Shown: positions 48,401 to 59,930 of the stretch, piece after piece | Position numbering within the stretch: the first letter of the stretch is position 1 | Layout: every line of letters begins with the position of its first letter | Assembly (NCBI GenBank): GCA_003864495.1 | Contig: ML133493.1 | Location: 1,867,820-1,931,819, forward strand | Direction: 5' to 3' | Origin: Nemopilema nomurai | Lineage: Eukaryota; Cnidaria; Scyphozoa; Rhizostomeae; Rhizostomatidae | Length of the DNA stretch: 64,000 nucleotides | Notes under the pieces: model-generated | Told to the model about the DNA's origin: nothing | The model's database searches: none | Seen by the model: only the letters and a program-made list of their open reading frames with translations | Program-made: the position numbers and the translations under genes

Positions 48401-51400
48401 TAGTTTGCGCCCTGGTGCTGTTAAACATACGCTTTTCCTCCTGATAGAAAAAGCACTAGAAAAATGACTTTCATTAAGGATTATTCTTGGACTTTTAAAT
48501 CCTGCTACCTTTAAAAAAACATTAAAACGGTGCTCCAATATTTTACATAAAACAAAGCAGCACATATATACGGGACCAGCAAATCGTATGCTTCGTGGCC
48601 TGGAGGCTTCCTTGTAGAAGACCTTTGATATTCTGGTGCCCTATTTCTCATGATTTGCTTCACCAATTCATAAACCAAAACTGTCATTTACTTGATACTA
48701 AGAACTCATTGGGTCTATTACGAAAAGCGATTTCCGTGTCGAACAGACAATAAATACTTTCATAAGTCTCAAAAATTAGCAAATGATTCTGAATTTTCTC
48801 CTTTTGTGTCATGAAAGAGCCAATAAGAAGGTGTAAACTAGTTGAAGCAATCGCTTCGCACGTCAGAATACTACCTAAGCCAACCAACTTGAGTAAGCTT
48901 TGAAATGTTTTCAACAATAAGCCCCAGAAGGAAACATCATGAAAGAAATTAAACAATCTTTTCTCAGCATGTGGAACTTTAAGGTCAAAAGTACCAATGC
49001 ATTAAGTGGCTGACGGACAGGCCGGAGGAAATAAGACAGTCCGGATATGACGAAAAAGTTTTCACGAAAACAAATGGACAGTTGAAATTTACCAGGATTG
49101 TCAGTTATAACATAAGTGCAGACTTGTATGAACTAAATTCGATTGAAAGAAATTTCAAAAAATATACTTGTTTGTCCATCACAGTTATTTTCAAACTTAG
49201 TTTCTAAATTTTGCTACAAAAAGAACTATGTGCTAAAATTTAAACATAAGGTTATCAAGATAAAATTGTTCACCATCAAGGTAAAATTGTTCATAATTCG
49301 AAATATTTGGACTTTTCTAAACACGCGACGAATTTCATAAATTCCTTCGTCTTTTGTAGCTTTTTGGGCTCTCCATATAACAGCAAAGCAAGTACTGATT
49401 AACCCTTAACTTGAAGTCAATTGTGCATATTGAAGTATGGTTGCAACTGCAAATGCAAAGCGGCACACTCTGCATTATCTCCTTCCAAAAGGAAATATTA
49501 AGACTAGTTTTTTAAAAAAGGCTACCAACTATTTCAGACGTCATGCTATTAGGGACATTCTTGTTATAAACCCAAGATTGTCATCGCCATTGCCCTTTCC
49601 ATAGCCGATTTAGCCTTGAAAAGTGCACTGGAAGGCCTTGCTTGTCATAGATAAAGACGGTCTCATGGATACAACTAAAGGACCTCCTAAAGCTGTAGGT
49701 AAATTCATTTTGCAGACTCCTTACAGTCTGTTTATTGTATGCCTGTTGCATTACTGGCCTGCTAATAGATTGTCACCTAAGTAAACGTTGTCACCAATCA
49801 TTACCTCGTTTTATTGTCAATTCCCTACTTTTACAACTTATCATTTAACTGTTATTTACAGCCATTATACAGGCATATTAGATCGTCTCTACAATAATGT
49901 CGCAATAATGACTAATTAATTCAAAGAATAAATTTTTGAATCCTGGAAATTTTATGCCTGCCCTGTCCAGTGTAACATTTCATGTTCCATCCAATTTATG
50001 CCCAATGCAGTTATTTAGAAACTTGAAAGTAGTGTTAGACCAGAATATATCAATTTTCTCTTGCGTTCATAGCTAAAAGAAATTTCAGAAGTTTTCCATA
50101 GATGTTTCTAGAGGGGATGTAATAGATTGGACGAATTATTCGAAGGTTTTAATGATGTAGTTGTGTGTGGTGTCTATCATTGGAGAACGAGTCAAACATC
50201 AACGGACGAAAGTCACCAAGGGTAAATTGCTACAGATGCCAGGAGAAAATTCACTGAAGCTTTTACTTAGCCGATTCAACTTCTTTAATCAGAAATAAAT
50301 ATAGCATATTTAGAGTGTTGTTTGTTTATGTTTCAAATAACATTGGTTAAAGAAAACAGAGAGAAAGCTCCAGAAGATAAAGGCGGTTATCCTTTGCATC
50401 ATTGTATAAGTGGATTATTGGCATAATGCAGATTTAAGAATAATACATGTATCTAACAGAAACTTGTATAATCAAAAGAGGAGACGATGATTCAGACTTT
50501 TTCTGTGGTTTTCCCCTACACTAAAGACGTGGTCCGTGGTCTATGGTACGACTAGATGTTGTGGTTAACATGATATACATTTAGGAAATCGGAAGGCTGT
50601 TTCGGTTAGAATTGACTCAATTACAAAAAGAATAAAATCATATTATGTTCTGCTTGAGCAGATAGATAGAGATTCACATGAGCCTAAATGAAAAACAACA
50701 TTATATGGGCCACGTCATCAACAGAACTCGAGTGCATGTATAGATGCAATATATCACTTGTGTTGTTTGACAATGGAATGAGAGTTGCACATGTCATTGA
50801 ACGAGCAGTTTATATTGCTAAAGACTGCAAAAGAGCTGAAGAAGAGGCGATCAATAATGATTAGTTTGAGCTACACTTCAAATTGACACAATCAAAATCA
50901 CTCGTTCGAATGAACCTTGCATAAGCCTATGATTTGTGTTTGAAAAAGCATACAGTTAAAATGCGTGCATCCCTTAAATAGCTTTGGTCATCAAGTCATC
51001 TCTTGTTTAGTGCATCTTTCTCTTACTGCCTCTTTTTCCAAACATTTCACTTTACTGCTTAACTATGAAAACATGAGACATTTTTTTGAACTCAACTTCA
51101 TCGCAATCACGTAAACATAGTTAGATGAAGATGACCCCCGGAAAGAAAATTAGATTAAGATGACCCGTGTGTTTTTATGATAATTTTTAAAACGATTGAT
51201 GAACAGGGCTGTCCTGTTTGAAGGTACCTAGCAACGTAGAGAAAAAATGAAGTTTCACTTGTCGTATAATCGATCAAATGCACCACAGAAAATGATTTGA
51301 CTTGCACATCTAACTCTGGAATTTTCACTATGTCACTGTAGTCATGAGAACCATTAAAGTGTAGAAACTAAGTATCAACATATCTAGAGGTCACTATGAC

Positions 51401-52560
51401 CAAGCCCCTTGTAGCCGGGGATTCTTAACACGAGGAGCAAGTAGGGCAACTGTAAGTTTATAATGTGAGAGTCTAAGGTTAATTAGAACACTATTATGAC
51501 GATGACGATGAAACCAGTTTTTTGGATATCGGATTTCAAATTCCTGATTTATTTGAAAACCTCTCTGACAGCGCATTCATTTCGCTTGCTGATGATTGCT
51601 TCTAGGGCCATGATTTCCTCAAAGTACTTCAATACGCATGATACTGATTTGCAACCTCTTGTTTGCTATGTGTCATCTTTGCTACATGTCTTCAAGGTAG
51701 CATTTTGATCACACAAGAAAGTGGTGCGATCGCCCGAAGGGCCGGTCACAAGGGCCGGTCGGCTTCAAGGGCCGGTCGATAAAAGTGCAAAAAGAAAAAA
51801 AGGGTTTAAAAGTGAATGCGAGGCGAAAAAACCCCACGCGTTGATCTTTTTGCCTTGAATTTTCAGAGACTTTGTGGGAGTACTTCAAAACCATTAAAAT
51901 TATGAATTCATTATTGTCACCGGAGCTCCAACACACTTCTTCAGAAAACATGTTATTGACTACTTGTTATCTTTCTTCTTGACGGTAATTCCCTATTGGC
52001 GAAATACAATACTTATTGAATTATCTAGCCTTCTCGGGACACGAAATTTCAAGATGCGTGTGGATAATCCGAAATTCCGGATAATCGAAATTATACTAAA
52101 AACAGCAGAAACCAGCATGAATAAACAAGATTGGTTTTGTGAAAGTTTATCTCAAAAGCACACATTACAAACTACTGTAAGACACTAAATACTCTTAGAA
52201 TATAAATGAATCTTTGGCTAAATGCGCGATGCCTCACGCTTCAAACATCTAGCTTGTTTGCAATGGAGAGACACACTCTTTAATTTTACTTAGACCTTCT
52301 TGCTGTAACGTGTTAGGGTGTTGTTAATTAGTTGTGTTGCGTGCCGTGTCTCTGATTAATGCTAATCTTGTTAACAAGTATGTATTGTCTTATGTCAATG
52401 TGTCGTTTCCATTATTGTGATCACGTTCATTGATGTAGAGTGACGTATTACTGTTGATTGTCATCTCCAATTATATTTAGTGTTATATTCAGTGTGTTTC
52501 GTGACCATTAAGTCAGTTTTGTTTGAAATCGATTGGGAATACATTGATCTATCGACTACG
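45403..52560. other. Intergenic region without recognised genes
   Basis: Open frames are all under about 100 codons and match nothing I recognise. Two short frames at 45564-45782 and 45787-45969 (+) follow each other closely but show no motif. Three copies of AAGGGCCGGTC occur at 51736-51777. Nothing else could be supported. Confidence 0.45.
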
Positions 52561-52575
52561 CTATTGTCTTACTTG

Positions 52576-52597
52576 GCTTAGGCCTTCGGGCCTAAGC
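52576..52597 (+). other. Perfect 9-bp stem with TTCG loop
   Basis: GCTTAGGCC, then TTCG, then GGCCTAAGC form a perfect inverted repeat. As RNA this would be a C(UUCG)G tetraloop hairpin, an unusually stable type. It lies about 400 bp upstream of the decayed hAT transposase. Function unknown; it may belong to a repeat. Confidence 0.6.
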
Positions 52598-53004
52598 ATG
52601 CCATCTTCTTCCACGCTACCAAAGAACCACAGAACGTTACATTGCCATGATGAGAAAGGCTTTTAAACTGATAAGAAAACATGGCGATAGAAAAAAGGAT
52701 GCCACTCACACATTTGCGATACTGTTTTGGAAAATCTTTGGATACATTTTCCCCAGCTGTGTTCATTTTTCTTGCAAATATCTTTTCGCAAAGAATTTTG
52801 ACTACTTGTTTCTACCTAAACTTCAATTTATAGCCACAAAATAACAAATTCACACTGAAACAGGAATTGCAAAGCCCTGATGTCTTTTTCTTTAGCTTTT
52901 GCTCGAAGCTGGTCATGTTTTTACCTAAGCACAAGCTATTGCTAAATGTAATAAATTTAAAAGTTTAAAAATTCACTAAGCGATCTTCTCTGTAATTTGA
53001 AGCA

Positions 53005-54713
53005 ATGAAGAGGGCATATGTAGAACAAGGAAAGAGCCCGAAGACTCCAACCAAAAGTGGGGCACAGAAACTTTATGAGAAAAAGCTGCAAGACTTGAAA
53101 ACGGATTCAGCTACGATACAAAGCCTCGACAACTTTTTTACCATATCTTGGATACAACTCAATACGTATCTTGCAAAGATCAATGCTCTATTGTTTTCCG
53201 GTATTCATACCATGGTCTTATTTAAAAGAGATTGCTGATTCTTGTCAAAGCAACAGGTCCAACAGCACAAAATTTGTTTGACTTTATTAAGGTAAACCTA
53301 GAACGCTTCAAGATTGGCATTAAAGAATGCATTGGAGACAGTTTTGATAGAGCAGCCAATATGTCAGGCCAATACAATAGCATACAGGCGAAAAAAAAAG
53401 AGTTGCAGACATGCATATTCATGTGTGGTGCTATGCCCATTCGTTGAATCTTGTCCTGGGATACACTACCTCTGCTACCACTCTAGCCATTAGTTTATTC
53501 CCCCTTTTAAATTCAGTTCCTACCTTCTTCAGAGAGTCACAAAAGCGAAAGAATCATTGGAATGACACTCTTGCAGCTAAAGTTGGAACAGAAAACTAAA
53601 GAAGTTAAAAACGATTGGTAAGACATGCTGGTAGGCAAAAGCTGGGGCCATTCAGAAGGTCTTTGGAGATTTCGATTTCCTTCACACCGAACACCATGCC
53701 TTGTATATTGACATGTTTATTATTCTATCTGGCATAGCTCACAATAACGAGTTTAACACATCTGCTAGGGATGATGACTTGTAGGAAAACTCTTGACATT
53801 TGAGACGATTCTTGTTTTCCGTGCAATTTTTGCTACCACCACACCATTATCAGAGTATCTTCAGACTAGAGGTCTTGACCTCATGCTAGCTTGGAGAATG
53901 GTAGGCTCTGCAACTGAAAGACTTGAAAAAATAATCAGGGACTTTGAGAACGTTTTAAAGATTGCCACAAACTTTTCAAAGAATGCAACAGGAATGTCGA
54001 ATTTTTGGTAGAGGAAAGGCTACCTACAAAAAAGATACGAAAACGAAAGTTATCTTTTGATGAACGCACTGGTGATGTTAACGATACTGTCTCTCGTGAA
54101 CCACATGAATCCTTCAAAATTGAAGTCTTTAACATAATTAAGGATCAAGTATTGCAAAGCAAAAAAAATGGGTTCTTGAAAAAGAAGGTCTGCCTAAAGA
54201 GGCTCTGGAAAGCATTTGCAAAAGGATGGGACTGGATAGCATCGTATTGAGGAAAAAGCTCTTGGATTTCCACGAATCAGTTACAAGGCTAATGAAGACG
54301 GTTGGATAGGAGTATGGAGTCGATGACAAAGAAAGCTTTGCAAGTACTATATCTGGAGATGAATCATCGAATGTCTAAGATTCAGATGATGATTTATGTC
54401 AAGTAGGTGGGAAGGAAAATTCCGTTGTTGCTTTTCGTGTGTATTAAAGCTTTTATACCAGTTCAACATGCAATCCTCTGCAGATTCAGATCTTTATAAA
54501 GCTTTTAACTACCTGGTAACTTCGGCTATGACACAAGTGGAATGTGAAAGAAGCTTTTCCACTTTAAAATATATAAAGAACAGATCAGGAAGTAGTATCT
54601 CAAAACCAAATCTGGAGTCCTTCATGTTAATGTTCTTAGAAAAACGCCTGTTAGATAACATCCAGAACGATCCCATTATCAACATATTTGCAAATTCTTC
54701 AACCGAGCTCTGA
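53005..54713 (+). pseudogene. Decayed hAT-family transposase
   Basis: Fragments in several frames follow the order of a hAT transposase. The N-terminal part is at 53005-53238. A segment with N-M-S-G-Q-Y-N-S-I-Q-A-K is at 53232-53447, continuing in another frame with V-W-C-Y-A-H-S-L-N-L-V-L from 53411. The middle part is at 53793-54250. The C-terminal dimerisation region at 54396-54713 has V-E-C-E-R-S-F-S-T-L-K. At least four frame changes and several stops make it non-functional; one shift lies near a run of nine A at about 53391-53399. hAT transposases excise and insert DNA elements and leave 8-bp duplications. Confidence 0.8.
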
Positions 54714-54808
54714 CATTATTGCTGTGATTGCATATCTGAAGTTACTGCATTTAGAGACAAAGTCAAACCAATGATTGTTTATTTACTGTTTGGTCAGCAA
54801 ATGATGTA

Positions 54809-55094
54809 TTTACCATGTTCTGTTAAAAATGTTTTGTTAACCATATTGTGTTAACCATGTTCTGTTAACCATGTTCTGTTAACCATGTTATGTTAACCAT
54901 GTTTTGTTAACCATATTCAGTTAACCATCTTCTGTTAACCCTTCTTCTGTTAACCATGTTTTATTAAGCTTGTTCTGTTAAGCTTGTTCTGTTAAGCATG
55001 TTCTGTTAACCATCTTCTGTTAACCATCTTCTGTTAACCATGTTTTGTTAACCTTATTCAGTTAACCATCATCTGTTAACCATGTTTTGTTAAG
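54809..55094 (+). repeat. Tandem repeat, unit about 14 bp (CCATGTTCTGTTAA)
   Basis: About 18-20 imperfect copies of GTTAACCATGTTCT-type units follow the transposase remnant by about 100 bp. The variants differ mainly at CCATG/CCATC/GCTTG. It could be a 3' internal repeat of the hAT element or a later minisatellite. Confidence 0.85.
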
Positions 55095-55222
55095 CATTCA
55101 TCCATGCACAAAATTACTGAATTTAAAAACTTTTTTGCCTTACAGATCAACATTTACTAGCATTTTCCGAGGTGTTTTTTATTTGCTATTATTATGGGCC
55201 GGTTTGATCAAAATGTGCCCGA

Positions 55223-55250
55223 GCCGAAAAAATTACCCAGTCCGCCCCTG
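55223..55250 (+). mobile_element. hAT-like element terminus
   Basis: The reverse complement reads CAGGGGCGGACTGGGTAATT, a common form of hAT terminal inverted repeat. It is placed where the 3' end of the transposase-bearing element could lie. I found no matching left terminus upstream, so the element is truncated or its left end has diverged. Confidence 0.5.
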
Positions 55251-56408
55251 TGATCAACCCTTAATATCCCTTTCAGATACTCAGATTGTATTTTTCATTT
55301 CATTCATATTCTCCTTTGGCACAACATCCAGATTGGCAAGAGGGCCGGCTTTACCACTCCCTGGAGTTCTTTCTTCATTTTCATCCGTACCTTTTCCTCT
55401 TACCAGCAGACATACTGCAGTCTTTCCTTCAAGCAGCTTTTGCATCTTTTATTCACGGAAAGTAATCCATGTTCTTTGATCCAGACAGCTGCTTGACTCC
55501 ACAAACGGCATTTTGACAGTACTTTTTGCATTTTATGACCCTTCCTTTGAACATAACCGACAATGATTTTTCCCTTGACATTTCAACTGGGACCAGCAGC
55601 TCTTGTTGCCGCCCAGTCATCAAAACAACATCAAATAGCTGTCATTGTCACTGTCACTTCTTGCAATGTACCTGTATTCTTCTTGCTTATAGAACCACAC
55701 TTCATGTACGCTGCATACTTTGAGACCCAGTGTAAAGGAAATCGCTGTCTTCATTTACAAGACTTTCCTTGTACTTCAAGAAGACCATTATTCAATCAGT
55801 TCCTGAAGCTTTCACTGCTTGCATAAGACTACTGAATTCTCTACGTCGTGAATTTCATTTCGAAAAGGCATATCTGGCTTGTTTTCACAATTCCAAGGAA
55901 ATGAATCACAGAGATTGGCTGCAAAAGCAATCAAGAGACCAAGGATTGAAGGTCAGCTTGAGTCTCGACGCGACTGCTTAATCACAAATAGGGCCTCGAG
56001 ACAGTATTATTGTAGTAGAATATTTAGGTTACTGTTATATGTAAATTAGCCATAAAAACCATCTCTCTGGGGACTACCAAAATTTCTACTAAAGTAGGGG
56101 AGAATTCATGTAGCATCCCTTAGATGTCTAAATGGCGGTTGTTCCCCCAGTCAACACTGCACCAAGCTCAATCGTAAGACAATGTTCGGTCGGTAGGTCG
56201 ACTAGCAAGGTTACAACTCAATCCTAGAAACTAGGAAAATGTTTTTCGATTTGAATGAATCCAATCGACCAGACAGTCCTTAAGTTAGTTGGGGCGCCTC
56301 GCAATATAGTTTCGTGCTTCTCAATTCGTCAGCAGCACTCAAAACAGGCTTTTCAAGTTTTGCTCGAGGCTTTCTTAAACCAAGCATTTTAAGGAACCCT
56401 CGGTCCAG

Positions 56409-56500
56409 GGTCCAGTAGTCTCATGGGTAAATGCGTCACTGCTTACTAGAGTGTGTACAATGCTTAATGTGGTTGGGTTCAATCCTCGTCTGCGGTTCAA
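56409..56500 (+). repeat. Possible tRNA-derived SINE head
   Basis: TAGTCTCATGGGTAA (56416-56430) resembles an A box, and GGTTGGGTTCAATCC (56471-56485) resembles a B box, at tRNA-like spacing for a long variable arm. No complete cloverleaf closes, so a tRNA-derived repeat is likelier than a working tRNA gene. Confidence 0.3.
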
Positions 56501-58595
56501 CAATTGGCGGTTCTTTTTATAGAATGAAGCGAATTAAAACGGAACAGCTTGTGCAATTACTTTAAATACTAAGAAGGAAAACATGAATTTTACGCTGAGA
56601 TTATTGGCAGCATATTTGTGAAGGGCCAATAACCACAAAAGGGTACTGTTGTTCATAATGACAAATGTCTGAGTGTAAGATTGCCAGCTTCGAATATTGG
56701 TGACTATACATAAGTTCGTGTCTCTGTGTGTATATTAAGATTAAGGTTCTTTCCACCTAATCACCCCTTTGTGCTACAGGGACTCTTGAACTGGCGTCAA
56801 CTAATTCTGCACATTTAACTGCAAAAGACTCCACTGCTTCGCGGGACCTGATGCTCTTTAGTCCAGGCCTCACATTTGGAGTACGATTCATACAACTTAG
56901 ATATTCACTTAAACATACTTATTAAACATTAATCTTGTTAAGCCTTAAAAGGTTCAAATGCATCGTTATTAAGGCTCATCAAAAAGTTAATTCATCATTT
57001 TTTGGTAATAACAACAACAGACTTACCTTACAATGAGATTTGTGAAGAAGTCTTTTGCACGATTGCCGAGAGTTTAATTTTCATCTCTTTGGGCAAATTC
57101 CAATAGTTTTGCATATATGCGTTAGTCCTGTTAACAAATAAGCGATTTCTTGGAAACTAAACCACTCCTGGAACACCGAAGAAGAATATTCATGAACAGT
57201 AACTGCTTCAAGGACATATACTCATTGGATTGACTTCATGGATGGGTTGCCGACCATTCACCAGGTTAATCAATATGGCTATAATCCAAAAACCAGTCAA
57301 GAATTCATATCCAACCGCTAATGTCCTATTTTCAAACATTGTTCTTTGGTATGTTATTTAGTTTTGCATTTCAAAAGAGATCTTGCTAGTCAATGTCCAA
57401 AAGATTGTTTATGGTAGATTCACGAAACTACTATGACTGACGCTTCCTACTTTATAGAATCATCCGCACACGCTTGAAGTTATCAAGAGAAAGCCTTCCT
57501 GAAAAATAGGCAAATTTTCCAGACTAACATTTCCATGCAGTCAAATGGTGCCCAATGCAACTCTAATTTCACCCAGGCGTTTTTCGATACTGAAGTACCT
57601 TGTTTTAGCACGTATTAACATTTCCAATTTTGTCACGAATGCTCTCATTGCTCATAAACGTGCAAAACTGGACTTGATTAGAATTACAATAACTTTTACT
57701 TCTGTTTTCTAATAAAGTACGTCAGTGGAAAGCATTTTTGCAGACTTCGTTCAAACAAGTCAGCCTCCTTGAAAGGGTGTACTCATTAATGCAGCATCGA
57801 GAGCCACTTGATTATTTGTGATTGACACCATTTTTCATGTAAGAACTAAGTGTGTATACTTCGGTTCCCCCTTCAACTCAAACGGTATATTTGAATTTCT
57901 CTTAATACCTTGAGGTTTAAAAGTGGTCAAAGTACAGCACGCCCGTGATACTAGCAGATCTCTGGCTGGTAATTCGCGAGATGATGAATACTTTATGTTG
58001 CTCTGTAAGCTTCCTTTATAAATGCTCCCTTTTATCTAAAGCCTTTCTAAAGGGCATTTGTTATTTTCCATGTGCTCTCCAAGCTTCAATGTTAAAGTTT
58101 CTTGTCAAAAATGCAATGTCAAGATGCTCATTGACCGGCAAAGATAGAGAGCTTCCTGCCTTAAAAGCACCGAATGCTTTGTTGACCCACGTGCACTCAG
58201 TTTTTGTAGCAACAGAAAGCTACATGATAGTATTAAAGGCCTCGATGTCTAAATCGTTTTCTTTAAAGGTAATAACATCCCTCGCGCCCACCGTAAATGA
58301 CTTTAAACGTAATCAACGATACCACGAGTGCCTATAAAGGCCTATCTTGAAATTTGAGAACTCGAAGACACTGATACCAAAAAAAATAGATTTATTTTGA
58401 AATTAAGATATGACACATTTTCTTTGCTCCTGTCTGTTAAGCGACAGTTCCACATTACTAGCGCCAGCTGAAAAAGCAATATGGACATGGACAGCAAAGC
58501 ACTAGGAAATTAGTAAACCACTTCAGGCGCTTGACTTATTTATATTTATAAACAAAATAGAGCTTGTCAGCAAAATATATAGCATGTGAACAAAT

Positions 58596-58715
58596 GTTTC
58601 GCAATACAAAACTTCACAATAGCGAGAAACAGCAAAATCATAACTTCTGATTTTATATGTCGATTGCAGAAGGAGACGATGTTTTGTGGCACAAAGCTTC
58701 ACAATTGCCAGAAAA
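58596..58715 (+). repeat. Dispersed repeat, inverted relative to 35.4 kb
   Basis: It contains ACAAAACTTCACAATAGCGAGAAACAG and, about 60 bp on, a related copy (GTGGCACAAAGCTTCACAATTGCCAGAAA). Both relate to 35371-35412. It is evidently part of an unnamed repeat. Confidence 0.45.
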
Positions 58716-59195
58716 AGCGTAAAAATGTTTTCAGCATACTAAGGAGAAGAAGCAGGCAGAATTTAGTATCTCTACTAGCTTGTTTCGTGGTATCCACTTC
58801 TTAGGAGATGCTAGCGTACTTTTTGATACTAAGTATGCAAAATAGGCTAAAAATAGTAGTCAAATCTATGTTTCCTCAATGGGGCAGTAGATGTCTCTAT
58901 TACTAGTAACAATTGAGTTAAGAAATTTTGCTTTCAGCATAAGGTTTTAAGATAAAAATAATCATCTTTCCAGTGATTATAGCAGGAATTATAGCAGGAA
59001 AACCCACTATTTGCCAAATACATAGTATTCAAGTATTTTGAAGAAAAATGATTCAAAAGCACACCAGCCAGCAAAAAATAATTCCAAATGTAAAAAAATA
59101 TCAAACATTTGCTATTTACATACACCTACTTCATTCTATAGAAAAATATCTAAACTAATTTCAAGGTAGGTGTGCTTTGACGATTTACTATTGAA

Positions 59196-59930
59196 TTATA
59201 TTTGTCCGCTTATCATTTGCTGAACAATTTCCATTTCCTCGGCGGGCTTAATTGAAGAATTCTCATTGTAGGCCAATAGGTTTCCCAGTCCCTTCCACCC
59301 TTCCATTTCGGATAGTTTGAGATCGGGGTTTTGAGTCATTTCTGAAATCCAGAACGAGGTGTCTTCGCAGATCTCCATTTCACTTGAGCCTTGCCCTGAA
59401 ACGGGGCTGCAGCATCCAGATGCTTCTAAGCTAAGCTCTTTATCCAAGTGCTTCAGGTCTTCAAACTGCAGTAGAGGTAGGTCATGTGACATGAAGCAGG
59501 ACGTCAGTAAAGCTTTCTTTTGAGGTTTTCGCTCCCAAAAGAAGGACGGTGCTTCCTCCAAATCGAGGAAGTCGTCTATCGAGTTCGACTCGGATCCGTT
59601 CGAGCTGCTTTCTGAGAATTTCACACTTTCTGAGGCGTAGCCCGACTCGATTGTCCTTGTTGGCAGTGATCTAGTTCTCTCTCTTTGGGGTCGTGGTGCA
59701 CCTGGAACAGTTGATTGCCAGCATTCGTTATCATTCGATGATCCTGCGTGACAATCATCGTCGTTACTTGCAACATATTGGGAAAACATGCTGCGAAAGT
59801 TTGGCAATGACTTGGTTCTTGGAGGTCTCGGTAGCTCGCCAAATTCACTTGAAAGTTCCTCTTTTGTTGGTAAATATGCCACGGTGTTTTCCGAAAGTAT
59901 GAATCTGTATGTGTAAGGTTGTGATGGGAC
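59196..59930 (-). CDS. ETS gene 2, C-terminal exon
   Basis: A 735-bp exon: acceptor attccag, 244 codons, TAA at 59198-59196. After the last ETS strand there are two R-x-x-S-L-P sites (R-T-K-S-L-P and R-T-R-S-L-P), which look like basophilic-kinase/14-3-3-type motifs. Acidic and serine-rich stretches follow, including S-I-D-D-F-L-D-L-E-E. This suggests a phospho-regulated activation tail; that role is inference. Confidence 0.85.
   Translation of the reverse strand, partial: VPSQPYTYRFILSENTVAYLPTKEELSSEFGELPRPPRTKSLPNFRSMFSQYVASNDDDCHAGSSNDNECWQSTVPGAPRPQRERTRSLPTRTIESGYASESVKFSESSSNGSESNSIDDFLDLEEAPSFFWERKPQKKALLTSCFMSHDLPLLQFEDLKHLDKELSLEASGCCSPVSGQGSSEMEICEDTSFWISEMTQNPDLKLSEMEGWKGLGNLLAYNENSSIKPAEEMEIVQQMISGQI

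Larger units (their letters stand above)
55251..59195. other. Intergenic region between hAT remnant and second ETS gene
   Basis: No intact gene. On the - strand around 55420-55680, short cysteine-rich pieces in shifting frames (H-C-R-L-C-S-K, C-Q-N-A-V-C) hint at a decayed DNA transposon C-terminus, but this is weak. A 130-codon frame at 57945-58337 (+) is not recognised. Confidence 0.4.

Noticed and set aside
55420..55680. Cysteine-rich fragments on the - strand suggesting a piggyBac-type C-terminus
   Set aside because: Frames shift repeatedly and only a few cysteines align; too weak to annotate as an element.
57945..58337. 130-codon + strand open frame
   Set aside because: No family resemblance and no convincing exon signals at either end.
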